Shown in pieces: positions 1-11,849 of a stretch of 64,000 bases of DNA. The notes beneath the pieces were generated by a model that saw only the letters and a list, made by a program, of their open reading frames with translations, ran no database searches and was not told the origin of the DNA. The position numbers and the translations under genes are program-made. The stretch is from contig CM068379.1 in assembly GCA_034770075.1 (NCBI GenBank), positions 23,993,506-24,057,505 of the forward strand, written 5' to 3'. Origin of the DNA: Aralia elata (lineage: Eukaryota > Streptophyta > Magnoliopsida > Apiales > Araliaceae). Within the stretch, counting starts at the first letter, position 1. The number at the start of each line of letters is the position of its first letter.

Positions 1-914
1 TGATCGCTAAGGGAGCTTACTCTTATTGTAAAATAAATATTATTTATTTAAATGAATTAAATGGTTTAATTTATTTATTTAAATATAATTAGAATTGTTC
101 TAATTGATTTATTCACAACCTGTTTAATATGGAGAACCTAAAGGGTCACACTGCAAAAGAAAAAATATTTATTTAAGAAGTAAATGACATAATTGTAATA
201 ATAAGTTAAGTGTATTTAATTTAGTCTATGGAGATAGAATAAATTAAATAGCTTAATATTTATTATCTAATATTTTGGAAATATTAAATATAAATTAATA
301 AGAGGAGTCTTATTATTATTATTACTATTACTATTATTTAATTCCTAATAAGGATTGAGAATTAATTAATAGAAGTACTCTTTCATGAATTCCTAATTGG
401 ATTAGGAGCATAATTAATTAAAGGAGTTTAATTATAATAGAAACCCTAATCCTAAATAGTTTAGGGGAAGGGTTTTCCTACATCTACAAATAAGAGGAGT
501 CGTATCATAGATTAGGGTTACACACCCTTCCATTAGATTGTGGAGAGTACTTACAATTTCTACAGAGATAGAAACTAGGATTTTGCCAACACCCAACTTC
601 TTGAATACCTATTCTTCCTTGGTGGATCACCTCTAGAGGCCAAACACTTGGGTGGCTAACGTTGATCAAAGGAAGGAACTTCATCGGTGGAATTCGAGGA
701 GAACACGAAGGACTAGGAGTTGAACTTGTACCCGAGAAAACTTTGATCTACGAGGGTATAATTCTTATTCTCTTTCTCTTTCGTTTAATTGATAATTGAA
801 CACAAGGATAGATCATGGTGATGGTTTGTATTAAAATTTTAAAATCCGTTTTATCACGCTTTTGCCCTATTTATGTAATTTGATTGCATGCTTGCGTTAT
901 ATACAAACCTAACA
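1..914 (+). repeat. 5' LTR of copia A1, 3' half only
   Basis: This matches the second half of the LTR at 8367-10186 and ends in CTAACA just before the primer site. It holds an inverted pair around 441-475 (AAACCCTA arm, GGGAAGGGTTT arm). Next comes the position of the TATA box, which here reads CTACAAATAAG where the 3' LTR has CTATAAATAAG. The promoter of this copy therefore carries a T-to-C change. Confidence 0.92.
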
Positions 915-915
915 G

Positions 916-928
916 TGGTATCAGAGCC
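916..928 (+). other. Primer binding site, tRNA-iMet type (copia A1)
   Basis: TGGTATCAGAGCC lies one base after the LTR end. It is the usual plant initiator-Met tRNA complement that primes minus-strand DNA synthesis. Confidence 0.92.
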
Positions 929-1153
929 TAATCCTTGTGTTAATTATTGATTTTGATGATTCCATGTATGAATTGATATGAGATACGATCAGATTTTTGG
1001 GCAGAAAATGTTTTCCTGAATCTGCATCGCGGCGCGGCCGCGCCGCTTCCAGTTCATTTTGGAGCGCGACCGCGCCTGAACCCAAAAAACGTTTGTGGGG
1101 GTGCAGCGCGGCCACGCCGCTCCTAGTTCAATTAAAAGCACAGTCGCGCCGGT

Positions 1154-2966
1154 TGATGAGTGTATTTTATATACACAAATTAGGTACTTTTAGCCTTAAT
1201 AATTTGTAAGTCTTTAGCTATTTCGTTTGGTTTTATGTGTTTTCATCTTATTGTTGTGTAATGTACTTTTGTAGTACTTTTATATGTATTTGTGTGCTTT
1301 TATGTGTTTTTACGTTGTTTTGTAGGTATTGAAATAAAGGCCCCTTGGACCGTTACGTTTTTGGCTCCAATCTAGCATTTCCGCTGCTTGTTTCTCAATT
1401 TGACCGAATCTCTCAAAACGCAAAGAATGAAAGTTGTAGATTTTGATCTTAGCTTTCTAGAACATCCAAAATCATCCAATTTGAAGTTCGTATGAGAGAG
1501 TTATGGTCCTTTTACCATGGAATTTTGCATGAATTTTACACAGCAGCTGCTTTGGGGCCAATTTGCGCCTTGCTCTGGCCATTATGTCGTCGAGCTCCAG
1601 TTATGGAAGTTGTAGAGCTCCTTCTTAGCTTTCCATAGCCTCCTTAATCGCCTTAATCCGAGTTCGGACGAAGAAGTTATGGCCATTTTACCAACAGACG
1701 TTGAAACTATCTCGCGGTACAGAACACCGCCGGGGCGAGAGCGTCGCTGGGGCGACGGAATTCAGGCCAAAATTGGCGCCAGGGCGAGAAACGCTTCTGA
1801 CTTTGCGAATTTTTTGGTCCAAAACTCGGGAAATGCTAGGGTTTGAGACACCCATCTCTTATAACACCAAAGTGGCGGCTGGAACTTCATTCTAACACAT
1901 ACCCACTCATTCTAACTCATCCTAACACATTCTAACTCCATCTAACACCTTCTAACATCAAATCTAGAGAGAGGAAGCTACCAAATACATCCAATTAGAG
2001 GGCCAAAGTGCTAAAATCAAGCTACATCAAGCAAGGCCAAAGAGCAAAAACATCAAGGATTGCAAAATCAAGGAGGAGAAGCTAGTGTTCATCTTCAACC
2101 CATCAAACATCATATGAAAATCTACAAAAGTGGTTTTATCTCTAGTTTCCTTTCTATTTTTGTATCCAACATGATGTATAAATTGAATATGATGTTATTT
2201 GTAGTTACCATGAACTAAACTCTATTTTGGGATTATAATGGATCTTGTTGTGTAGTTTACTTTGCTATGCTTCCTTGTTAGTCTTATTAGCTATTCATGG
2301 ATTGTCTATTATGATTTGTGTTCAATTGCTTAATTGCCTAGCTAGCAATTACCATGATAATCCATATGAAATTGAGAAATGGATTATGGGTTTAGATCTA
2401 ATCATAATAGCATGTGTTTGTATGTTCTACATGGCGTTGGAATGTATGATTTGTGCTTAGGATAGACATATACCGAAGCACCGCTTGTAGTCATTTGAGA
2501 GCTTGAGCTTAAACCCTATTTATTTGTAAATCACATAGACATATAATGGTTTAGGTAATGTGGGTGTTCGTGTTTATTCTATCATTTGTGGATTATATAT
2601 GATATGGACTTGGTACATCGAAAGATGGCCTTGTCTCACTTTCGTGTTCTCGACTAACAATCTATGATAATTAATTTGGTTTAACAGGAAGTGTGTTGAG
2701 GTAGATGAATCAATAGGAAAAATTATAATCTCATATCTTCATTATCTTTAAAGCTTTCTATTGTTCTTTTATTAATGTTATCTTTATTAATCCAAACCAC
2801 CAAAAAGACAGAAAACCATTAGTTTAGATAAGATTGAGATGATAAAAGGTTAATACTTGGAAAACACTAGTAATAATTCCTCGTGGGATCGATACTTTAC
2901 TTACTCTTTATTACTTGTTGACCGCGTATACTTGCGTGTGATTGTCGTTATATTAATCGGACAACA
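1154..2966 (+). mobile_element. Solo LTR of a Ty3/gypsy family, same family as the element at 35264-41719
   Basis: The sequence starts TGATGAGTG and ends GGACAACA, and is flanked by CCGGT at 1149-1153 and 2967-2971. It is the reverse complement, with divergence, of the LTRs at 35264-37227 and 39756-41719. There is no internal region, so the copy is a solo LTR left by recombination between LTRs. It interrupts the leader of A1; the matching leader of A3 (near 30040) is uninterrupted. It contains a duplicated module of about 90 bp (near 1430-1520 and 1605-1695) and a GC-rich patch near 1728-1765. Confidence 0.9.
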
Positions 2967-3698
2967 CCGGTCTGCAGGTTTTGAAAAATTATTTTTTCCT
3001 TCAATTAAAATAAATGGTTTATTTAATTGATAAAAGTTTAAAATAAAGATGTTTATTTTATCTGGAATAGTATTTCAGGTTGCTAAAATTAAAGGAGTTT
3101 AATTTGGATTTGGTTTTTGATTAAAATAAAAGAGTTTATTCTGTTTCAAAAACTAAATATTAGCAAAACTTTTGCCCATTAATTGATATCAATGCATATA
3201 TGAAATGATTTTATTATTCATGAGATGAATGTTATTTATTGATGCATATGGAGATATGTATGATAATAAATAGGGATTGATTATGGACTATTGACCATTG
3301 TGTGATTGGAATTATTTTAGAGGATGCTTGAATGAATGAGTTTTTATATATGGGGTCTGCGTACCTCGTCTCTCTAATTTTTCTTAATATAAATTATATT
3401 TTTCTCCTATGTACTTCCCCTTGACTGCTGATCAAGGTTTCTATTTATTGTAAATAGTTTATGTAATAGGACTAGTTAGAATTAATTTTGAAGAATTGGA
3501 GACAAAGGAGCAAGGAACGCTTGAAGACCCGTTTGTATTGGAGTTCGGGTTTAAATGTAATAGTTATATTTAAATTTAATTCTTGCACCCTAGGTTTGAT
3601 CTTTTGGTTCACTTGGTAGCTCTAGTGAACCAAACTAGAATAAAAGTCCATAATCAATCCGGGTAGAATATAGTATTCTATATGTGCATGATTACTAT

Positions 3699-3786
3699 AT
3701 ATATATATATATATATTATATTATTCAACATGCTTTGCATGTCAAATAATATGATGCGTATTATATATATATATATATATATATAT
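3699..3786 (+). repeat. Two (AT)n microsatellites in the copia A1 leader
   Basis: Two AT runs (about 3699-3716 and 3761-3786) are separated by a short spacer. A3 has the same pair near 30772-30797 and 30843-30854 with different lengths. They are followed in both by a conserved GTGCATGCGCGCTA. Confidence 0.85.
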
Positions 3787-3853
3787 GTGCATGCGCGCTA
3801 AACAAGATGAGACTTATAATAAACCCCTCAAAGAAATTATATTAAGTCCTAAG

Positions 3854-4223
3854 CGTTCAAAGATATTCGGAATATCGAACGTCGCCTTCTAGCATGGTAA
3901 AGCAATAGAGTATTAAATATTTAATATGAGTTTGTTGTGTCACCACAAGGCAAGTATTAAATATTTAAGATGTTGTCTTATCACATTTGATGCTTATTAA
4001 GGAATTGAACATTACTGTTTTGTTGTGTCACCACAAGGACGATATTTTTCTCTTCACATATATGAAAGTGCTAGGATGGACTTAACTTAGATAATTTTGA
4101 TTCAGATGTGTCACCACTTGATCAAAATAATCTAAGAGGCAAAATACAAGGGGTTACATAGTGATGTAATTAACAATAGTTGTCTACCTATTTATTTATA
4201 TATCGTTTATTGTGTCACCACAA
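3854..4223 (+). other. Hairpin-rich 5' leader of copia A1
   Basis: Six inverted repeats lie upstream of gag: 3854-3881, 3915-3966, 4023-4036, 4086-4136, 4154-4169 and 4210-4223. Four carry a GTG-TCAC-CAC tip; three of these read TTGTG-TCAC-CACAA. The stem at 4086-4101/4121-4136 is 16 bp with one mismatch. The same series occurs in A3 at 30925-31294. The arrangement is seen in the sequence. A role in RNA packaging, dimerisation or translation is inference. Confidence 0.72.
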
Positions 4224-4419
4224 GGCTATATACATTTAAAATGGGATCCTTAGTCTCACTAGCAAATCTTTAATTAGAATTACCGAACTATATAATGAGG
4301 GTAATATAGTTTGATGAAAAAGTGAGAGACCAATTTAAAATAAAGACCTAATTTATTTTGGTAATTAATTAAATGAATATATGCTAAAATGTTGTCTATT
4401 TCACATGCAGAATTTAAAA

Positions 4420-7400
4420 ATGTCAAACTCACTATCACTGCGTAGCATACTTGATGCTAACAAACTGACCGGATCGAATTACACAGACTGGTTAAGGAAT
4501 CTGAGAATTGTTCTCACTACTGAAAAGATTTCTTATATCCTAAATTCGCCAGTCCCTGCAAATGTTGCAGAAACAGCCTCTGAGGAAGAGATTGCTACTT
4601 TCAGAAAGTGGCAAGATGATGCAATCTTGGCTCAATGCATCATGCTCGCATCCATGAGTAACGAGCTTCAGCGTCAGCATGAAACTATGGATGCTTCTAC
4701 TATATTGTTGCACCTCAAAGAGTTGTATGGTGAGCAAAGTAGGACTGCTAGATATTAGATATCTAAGGAGCTTTTCCGATCTCGTATGACCGAGGGCACT
4801 GCCGTTGAGACTCATGTCCTTAAGATGATCAATCTGATTGAACAACTTGGACAGCTTAGGTTCGTGATGGATGGGGAGTTAAGTTAAGATTTGATCTTGC
4901 AGTCACTCCCGGACACCTTCTCACAATTTGTTGCGAATTTTCACATGAATAAGTTGGTCGTCAGCTTGCCTAAGTTACTTAACATGCTGAAAACTGCTGA
5001 AGGTCACTTCTCATCTAACAAGAACCAAGTCTTACTAGTGGATGATTCTTCCAAGAAAAGGACGAGACCCAAGGTATCTTCTGAAAAGAAGAAAAACAAG
5101 AAGGCTAAGGGCAAAGCGAAAGGAAAGGATAAAAAGAAACCTGATTCATATAGCAAAGGAATTTGTTACCATTGCAATAAGCCGGGATACTGGAAGAGGA
5201 ACTGCAAGGAGTATCTTGCGGACCAAAAAAAGCTTGGAGAAGCTTCGACTTCCGATCTAGGTTTGTTCATGATTGAAATTAATTTTTCTGAAAGTCAAAA
5301 TTCTACTTGGGTATTGGATACCGGCTGTAGTTCTCACATATGTAATAATATGCAGGGACTAAGCAGAAGTAGAAAGCTGACAAGGATGAAGTCGTCCTAC
5401 GAGTGGGAAATGGAGCAAAGGTTACTGCCTTAGCTGTAGGAACTTATTGTTTAGCACTGCCTACGGACAAGTCCATTAGTTTAAATAATTGTTATTATGT
5501 TCCAACACTCATTAGAAACATTATTTCAATTTTTGTATTGGATATGGATGATTTTGATATTATAATAAAGAACAACAGTTGTTCTATTTATAATAAAAAT
5601 GTTTTACATGGTGTTGGCAATTTACTGAATGGACTTTACATACTTGACTTGCATGAAAATATACTTCAAATTGAACAAACTAAGAAAAGAAAAAGAGATG
5701 ATGTTAATTATACCTTTATGTGGCATTGTAGACTCGGTCATATCAATGAAACAAGATTCACCAAGTTGCATAAAGATGGGCTTTTAGAGCTATCTGATTA
5801 CGAATCATATCCAACTTGTGAATCTTGTCTCATGGGTAAGATTACTAAATCCCCTTTTAGTGGAAAAGGAGAAAGAGTTACAGAGTTGTTAGCATTGGTA
5901 CACACAGACGTATGTGGACCTATGACAACGAATGCACGAGGAGGGTATTCTTATTTTATTACTTTCACTGATGATCATTCTAGATTTGGATATGTGTATT
6001 TAATGAAATACAAATCTGAATCGTTTGAAAAGTTCAAAGAATTCATAAGTGAAGTAGAGAAGCAAACTGGTAAGAGTATTAAGATTCTTCGATCGGATCG
6101 AGGAGTGGAATACTTAGCCAATGAGTTTCTAAATTGTCTTAAAGAAAATGGTATAATCTCACAATGGACTCCACCAGGGATGCCACAGTTAAATGGTGTA
6201 TCTAAAAGGAGAAATCGAACATTGTTGGACATAGTTCATTCCATGATGAGTTTTACCGACCTTCCAGTATCCTTTTGGGGTTATGCCCTAGAATCAGCTG
6301 TATACCTACTTAACAAGGTAGCTACCAAATCCGCCCCAAAGACTCCATATGAGTTATGGACAGGGAGGAAACCAAATCTTAAGCATGTTAAGACTTGGGG
6401 TTGTCCAGCTTATGTCAAAAGGTTTGAGCATGACAAGTTGAAGACTAGATCTGACAAATGTAGATTCGTAGGATACCTTAAAGAAACATCAGGGTATTAT
6501 TTCTATCATCCTACTGATCAAAAGGTGTTTGTTGCGAAACACGTTGCCTTCTTGGAAAAAGAGTTTATCCTTGAAGGGGTCAGTGGGAGTAAGATATATC
6601 TTGAAGAAGTTCAAGAACCACAAAATACTACGGATCAAAGTCAGGTACATGACCATGTAGAAGAACCTACTGTACCACTACCTATTCGTAAATCTGAAAG
6701 AGTACCGAAGATACCTGATAGGTATGGATTCATCATAGAGGATGATGATGAGGTACGCATCATAAATGATGATGATGATCCATTGACTTACGAAGAGGCT
6801 ATGAGTAGTAAAGACTCAAAGAAATGGCTAGAAGCCATGAAATCCGGGATGGACTCCATGTATGAAAACCAAGTATGGACATTGGTTTCACCACCTGAGG
6901 GCATTAAGCCTATTGGGTGTAAATGGGTCTTTAAGAGAAAGACTGGAGCGGATGGCAAGGTAGAGACCTATAAGGCCCAACTGGTTGCAAAAGGTTTCAA
7001 ACAAAGACAAGGAGTTGACTATGATGAAACCTTCTCACCAATAGCTATGCTCAAGTCCATTCGGATTTTGCTTGCAATTGCAGCTTATTATGACTACGAA
7101 ATCAGGCAAATGGACGTGAAAACGACCTTCCTCAATGGAGAGCTTGAGGAGAATGTATATATGATATAGCCAGAGGATTTTGTTTCAACGGTTGGAACAA
7201 ACCAAGTCTGTAAGCTACAACGATCCATTTATGGTTTGAAGCAAGCTTCTCGAAGATGGAACATCCGTTTTGATGAGATAATCAAAAAGTTTGATTTTAT
7301 CAAAAATGAGGATGAACCTTGTGTGTATAAGAAGGTTAGTGGGAGCGCTGTTTCATTCCTTGTATTATATGCTGTTGATATATTACTGATAGGGAATGAT

Positions 7401-8352
7401 GTTTCTATGCTATAGTCGATCAAAATTTGGTTATCTAAACACTTCTCCATGAAGGACTTGGATGAGGCATCCTATATTTTGGGGATAAAGATCTATAGAG
7501 ATAGATCTAAAAGGATGATGGGCTTGACCCAAGGAAAGTACATTAACTCGATGCTAAAGAAGTTTAGCATGGAAGATTCCAAGAGAGGTCTCATGCCAAT
7601 GAGCCATGGAATACATCTCTCCAAGAAAGAGGCCCCAAAGACCTGAGTTGAGAGATCGTATGAGTAAGATTCTTTATGCTTAAGCAATAAGATCTATCAT
7701 GTACGGTATGATATGTACTAGACCAGATGTCGTTCATGCACTTAGTGTAACAAGCAGATATCAGTCGAATCCAGGAGAAGAGCACTAGAAGGCAGTGAAA
7801 AACATCCTAAAGTACTTGAGAAGAACTAAGGATGTATTTCTTGTCTACGGTGGGTTTGAATTGAAACTAGAGGGCTATACAAACTCAAGTTTTCAAACGG
7901 ACCAAGATGACAGTAAATCCGTTTCAGGGTATGTGTTTACCTTAAACGGTGGCGCAGTGAGTTGGAAAAGTTCCAAGCAGCAAACAATTGCTGATTCAGT
8001 GATAGAGGCAGAGTACATAGCTGCAATTGAAGCTGTAAAGGAAGTTGTTTGGATGAAGAAGTTCATAACTGAACTTGGAGTGGTTCCTAGCATTAGAGGA
8101 GTCGTACATTTATTCTGTGACAACACCGGAACTGTTGCACAGGATAAGGAACCCAGGTCTCATCAGAAATCCAAACATGTGTTGCGGCAGTTTCATTTGA
8201 TTAAAGAGATCATTGAAAGAGGAGATGTCAACCTGGAGCGTGTGGACTCTCAAGACAATATTGCAGATCCATTTACTAAAGCTTTAACACAACAACAGTT
8301 TGATCATCACTTAGAGAAGATAGGTGTTAGATACCATGGCAATTGGCTTTAG
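4420..8352 (+). pseudogene. copia A1 gag-pol, broken
   Basis: In its whole form this polyprotein would supply capsid, protease, integrase, RT and RNase H. Gag starts MSNSLSLRSILDANKL at 4420; the upstream in-frame ATG at 4381 is not needed. It breaks at TAG 4756-4758 and TAA 4885-4887. The zinc knuckle near 5164-5205 has Tyr for His (codon 5188-5190). The protease motif WVLDTGCSSHIC is near 5308. A one-base loss near 5380 shifts to the frame of 5403-7169, which holds the pre-integrase WHCRLGH, the integrase core and the first RT half. In integrase the catalytic Glu is Lys (6204-6206). RT then meets TAG 7167-7169, its YVDD box reads YAVD (7368-7379), and more stops follow near 7414 and 7645. 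RNase H is open at 7795-8352. A3 and A2 served as comparison. Confidence 0.93.
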
Positions 8353-8366
8353 TGCAAGTGGGAGAT

Positions 8367-10186
8367 TGAAAGTAGTATGCACACAAGCCAATCATATTTG
8401 ATATGATATAACATATACTTTGTAATCTTATTCATCTATTAATAAAAGAATTGATTGTCTTAAAAGGCATTTTACATTATCTACATAGTGCTGTTATATT
8501 AAATGTGATAAACCCATAGTTTTGAGCAATGCTTTTAGAATCATGATGGTGATCATGCTAATGAGATCTAAATTATAGATAGCTCACAAACTAAAATCGT
8601 TCCTAATCGTTGGATTACTAAAAAGGAGATTAGTGAATCCAGATAGATTAGTACATACGTTGCTTGCTCTTAGGAAGAGGATGATTTATCTCATAATCAT
8701 TTGTGTGGAGACACTAAAGCAAGTATGTAGGTGCTTATTGGAGAATAAGTACACTGAACGTGACTCGCTAAGGAATACCTAATGGAGTTTTACTCGCCTG
8801 TCAATAGAAATTCCTCTAGTGATATTAGTACAAGTGATCCTTGGACTTGAGATCATCATAGTATCTTGTGTATGATGAGTTATGCTTTGACATGTGCCTT
8901 AAGACCTTTAGAGTATATCAAAGGGTATGATTGGGTATAATAAGTTGTACATGGAGATAGGTGAATGATCAACAAAGAATCTACCACGTCTAGTAAAAGA
9001 TGTGAATGTCCTATGTGATTCGATAAATGACAACTCAATAGTCCTTGGCCAAGGCAGAATGAAATTAGAAAGGAGTTTCTAATTTGCATTATTTAGAGTT
9101 GTGCATTTGGGAATCGAAATACATGTAATTAAATATAATAAGACTTGACAGTAAATCCATGTCTTATATTTAATTGGGACATTGTATGGTAGAATAATTG
9201 AATTGTACGGTAACTATGCACTGAAAGGTTCTTTTGTGATTAATGTTGAAATCTATATTATCTGAAAAGTCGTTAATCGCTAAGGGGGTTTACCCTTATT
9301 GTGGAATAAATATTATTTATTTAAATGAATTAAATGGTTTAATTTATTTATTTAAATATAATTAGAATTGTTCTAATTGATTTATTCACAACCGGTTTAA
9401 TATGGAGAACCTAAAGGGTCACACCGCAAAAGGAAAAATATTTATTTAAGAAGTAAATGACATAATTATAATAATAAGTTAAGTGTATTTAATTTAGTCT
9501 ATGGAGATAGAATAAATTAAATAGCTTAATATTTATTATTTAATATTTTAAAAATATTAAATATAAATTAATAAGAGGAGTCTTATTATTGTTATTACTA
9601 TTACTATTATTTAATTCCTAATAGGGATTGGGAATTAATTAATAGAAGTACTCTCTCATGAATTCCTAATTAGATTAGGAGCATAATTAATTAAAGGAGT
9701 TTAATTATAATAGAAACCCTAATCCTAAATAGTTTAGGGGAAGGGTTTTCCTACATCTATAAATAAGAGGAGTCTTATCATAGATTAGGGTTACATACTC
9801 TTGCATTAGATTGTGGAGAGTACTTACAATTTCTGTAGAGATAAAAACTAGAGTTTTGCCAACATTCAATTCTTGAATACCTATTCTTCCTTGGTGGATC
9901 ACCTCTAAAGGCCAAACACTTGGGTGACTAACGTTGATCAAAGGAAGGAATCTCATCGGTGGAATTCGAGGAGATTACGAAGGACTAGGAGTTGAACTTG
10001 TACCCGAGGAAGCTTTGATCTACGAGGGTATAATTCTTATTCTCTTTCTCTTTCGTTTAATTGATAATTGAACACAAGGATAGATCATGGTGATGGTTTG
10101 TATTAAAATTTTAAAATCCGTTTTATCACGCTTCCGCCCTATTTATGTAATTTGATTGCATGCTTACGTTATATACAAACCTAACA
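8367..10186 (+). repeat. 3' LTR of copia A1 (1820 bp)
   Basis: It runs from TGAAAGTAG to CCTAACA after the purine tract GTGGGAGAT (8358-8366). The TATA box CTATAAATAAG is near 9757-9767, just after the telobox-like inverted pair. Its length equals that of the A3 5' LTR. Confidence 0.93.
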
Positions 10187-11280
10187 CCTTCCTCAATGAA
10201 AACTTGAGGAGAATGTATGTATGATACAGGTAGAGAAATTTGTTTCAAAGGTTGAAGCAAATCGTGTATATAAGTTACAATGATCCATTTATGGATTGAA
10301 GCAAACTTCTCAAAGATGGAACATTCATTTTGATGAGACAATCAAAAAAGTTTAATTTTATCAAAAACGAGAATGAACCTAGTGAGTACAAAAGGGTCAG
10401 TGGGAGCGCTGTGACATTCCTAGTATTAGATGTTGATATACTACTGATAAGGAATGACATACCAATGCTACAATCAGTAAAGATAAAATTGTCTAAACAT
10501 TCCTCCATGAATAACTTGGGAGAAACATCCTATAAATTAGGGATATAAATCTATATAGATATATTTAAAAGGATATTCGGCTTGACCCAATGAACGTATA
10601 TTCATTCGGTGCTAAAGGCGTTTAGCATGGAAAACTCCAAGAGAGGTCTCATGATGATGAGCCATGGAGTGAATCTCTCTAAATTGTCTCCAATTGAAAG
10701 AGAGATCGCATGAGTTACTATCATATATACAATAAATATATAAGGCCCGATGTTGATCAGTCATATTCTGGAGAAGATCACTGTAAGACTGTGAAAAACA
10801 TCTTTAAATACTCAACCGGTATTGAGGATGTGATCATGATTAATGGTAGGTCTGAATAAAACTAGAGGGTTAAACAAACTCACGTTTTTCAGACTTACCA
10901 AGACGATAACAAATCCACTTTAAGGTAAATCATTACCTTGAATGGTGGTGCAGTAAATTGGAAAGGTTCCAAACAGCAAAGAGTTGCTGGTTAAGTGACA
11001 AAGACAAAGTATATAGCCGTAAATGAAGCTGCAAGTTGATTGTTTGGATGAAAAGTTCATTACAGAACTAGGAATAGTTCTTAAGTTTCATCATAGATTC
11101 AAACAAGTGTTGCAGCACTTTCAGTTGATTAGTAGAATCATTGAAAGAGGAAAAGTCACTATAGAGATAGTGGACTATTAAGAACAACATTGCATATCTA
11201 TATACTGAAACTTTATCCAACAGCAGGATGATCGTCACTTAGAGAAGAAGGGTATTAGATACCGTGGCGATTGGCTTTAG
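10187..11280 (+). pseudogene. copia A2 RT/RNase H remnant
   Basis: This aligns with A1 from about 7127 to 8352, from RT (FLNGELEENVYMI region) to the C-terminal RYRGDWL and stop at 11278-11280. It is far more decayed than A1 or A3, with many frameshifts and deletions; the longest open stretch is 10330-10548. The YVDD box reads LDVD. At 10227-10229 it keeps CAG where A1 and A3 have TAG. A1 cut it on the left, so its 5' part lies before the window. Confidence 0.88.
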
Positions 11281-11849
11281 TGCAAGTGGGAGATTGAAAG
11301 TAGTATGCACACAAGTCAATCATATTTGATATGATATAGCATACATTTGTAATCTTATTCGTTTGTTAAAGGCATTTTACTTTATCTACATGGTACTGTA
11401 ATATTAAATGTGATAAACCCATAGTTTTGAACAATACTTTTAGAATCATAATGATGATCATGCTAATGAGATCTAAATTCAAGATAGCTTAAAACTAAAA
11501 TCGTTCCTAATCGTTGGATTACTAAAAAGGGTATTATTGAATTCAGATAGATTAGTACATACGTTGCTTGCTCTTAGGAAGAGGATGATTAATCTCATAA
11601 TCATTTGTGTGGAGATACTAATGTAGGATTTTCGACACATAAAAGTAGCGGAATTTAAAATTTTAAAACAATTTTTGAAAACCCTAAAACAGGATCCATG
11701 CGAAAGCATATTAATTCAGAGGTTTAGATTGTGTTACCGATTATCCGAGCTTGAATGAAGCTGAAGGAAAACTCTGAAACAGCTTCGAATCTCCAACGTA
11801 ATCCAACGGAACTGCGCCTCTACGGTATCCACACGAACGTCCCACAAAT

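Larger units (their letters stand above)
1..10186 (+). mobile_element. Ty1/copia retrotransposon A1, left end outside window
   Basis: The order is partial 5' LTR, tRNA-Met type primer site, long non-coding leader, broken gag-pol, purine tract and a full 3' LTR. Gag, protease, integrase, RT and RNase H come in copia order, with integrase before RT. A gypsy solo LTR sits in the leader at 1154-2966. The right end abuts RT sequence of an older relative (A2) at 10187, so A1 jumped into A2. The left target-site copy cannot be checked because the element starts before base 1. It cannot move on its own: gag-pol has several stops, a frameshift and damaged catalytic residues. Confidence 0.93.

Noticed and set aside
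4381..4419. Gag start at the first ATG of the frame
   Set aside because: The extra residues are AT-rich leader sequence; the copia gag start is the ATG at 4420, kept in A3 at 31493.
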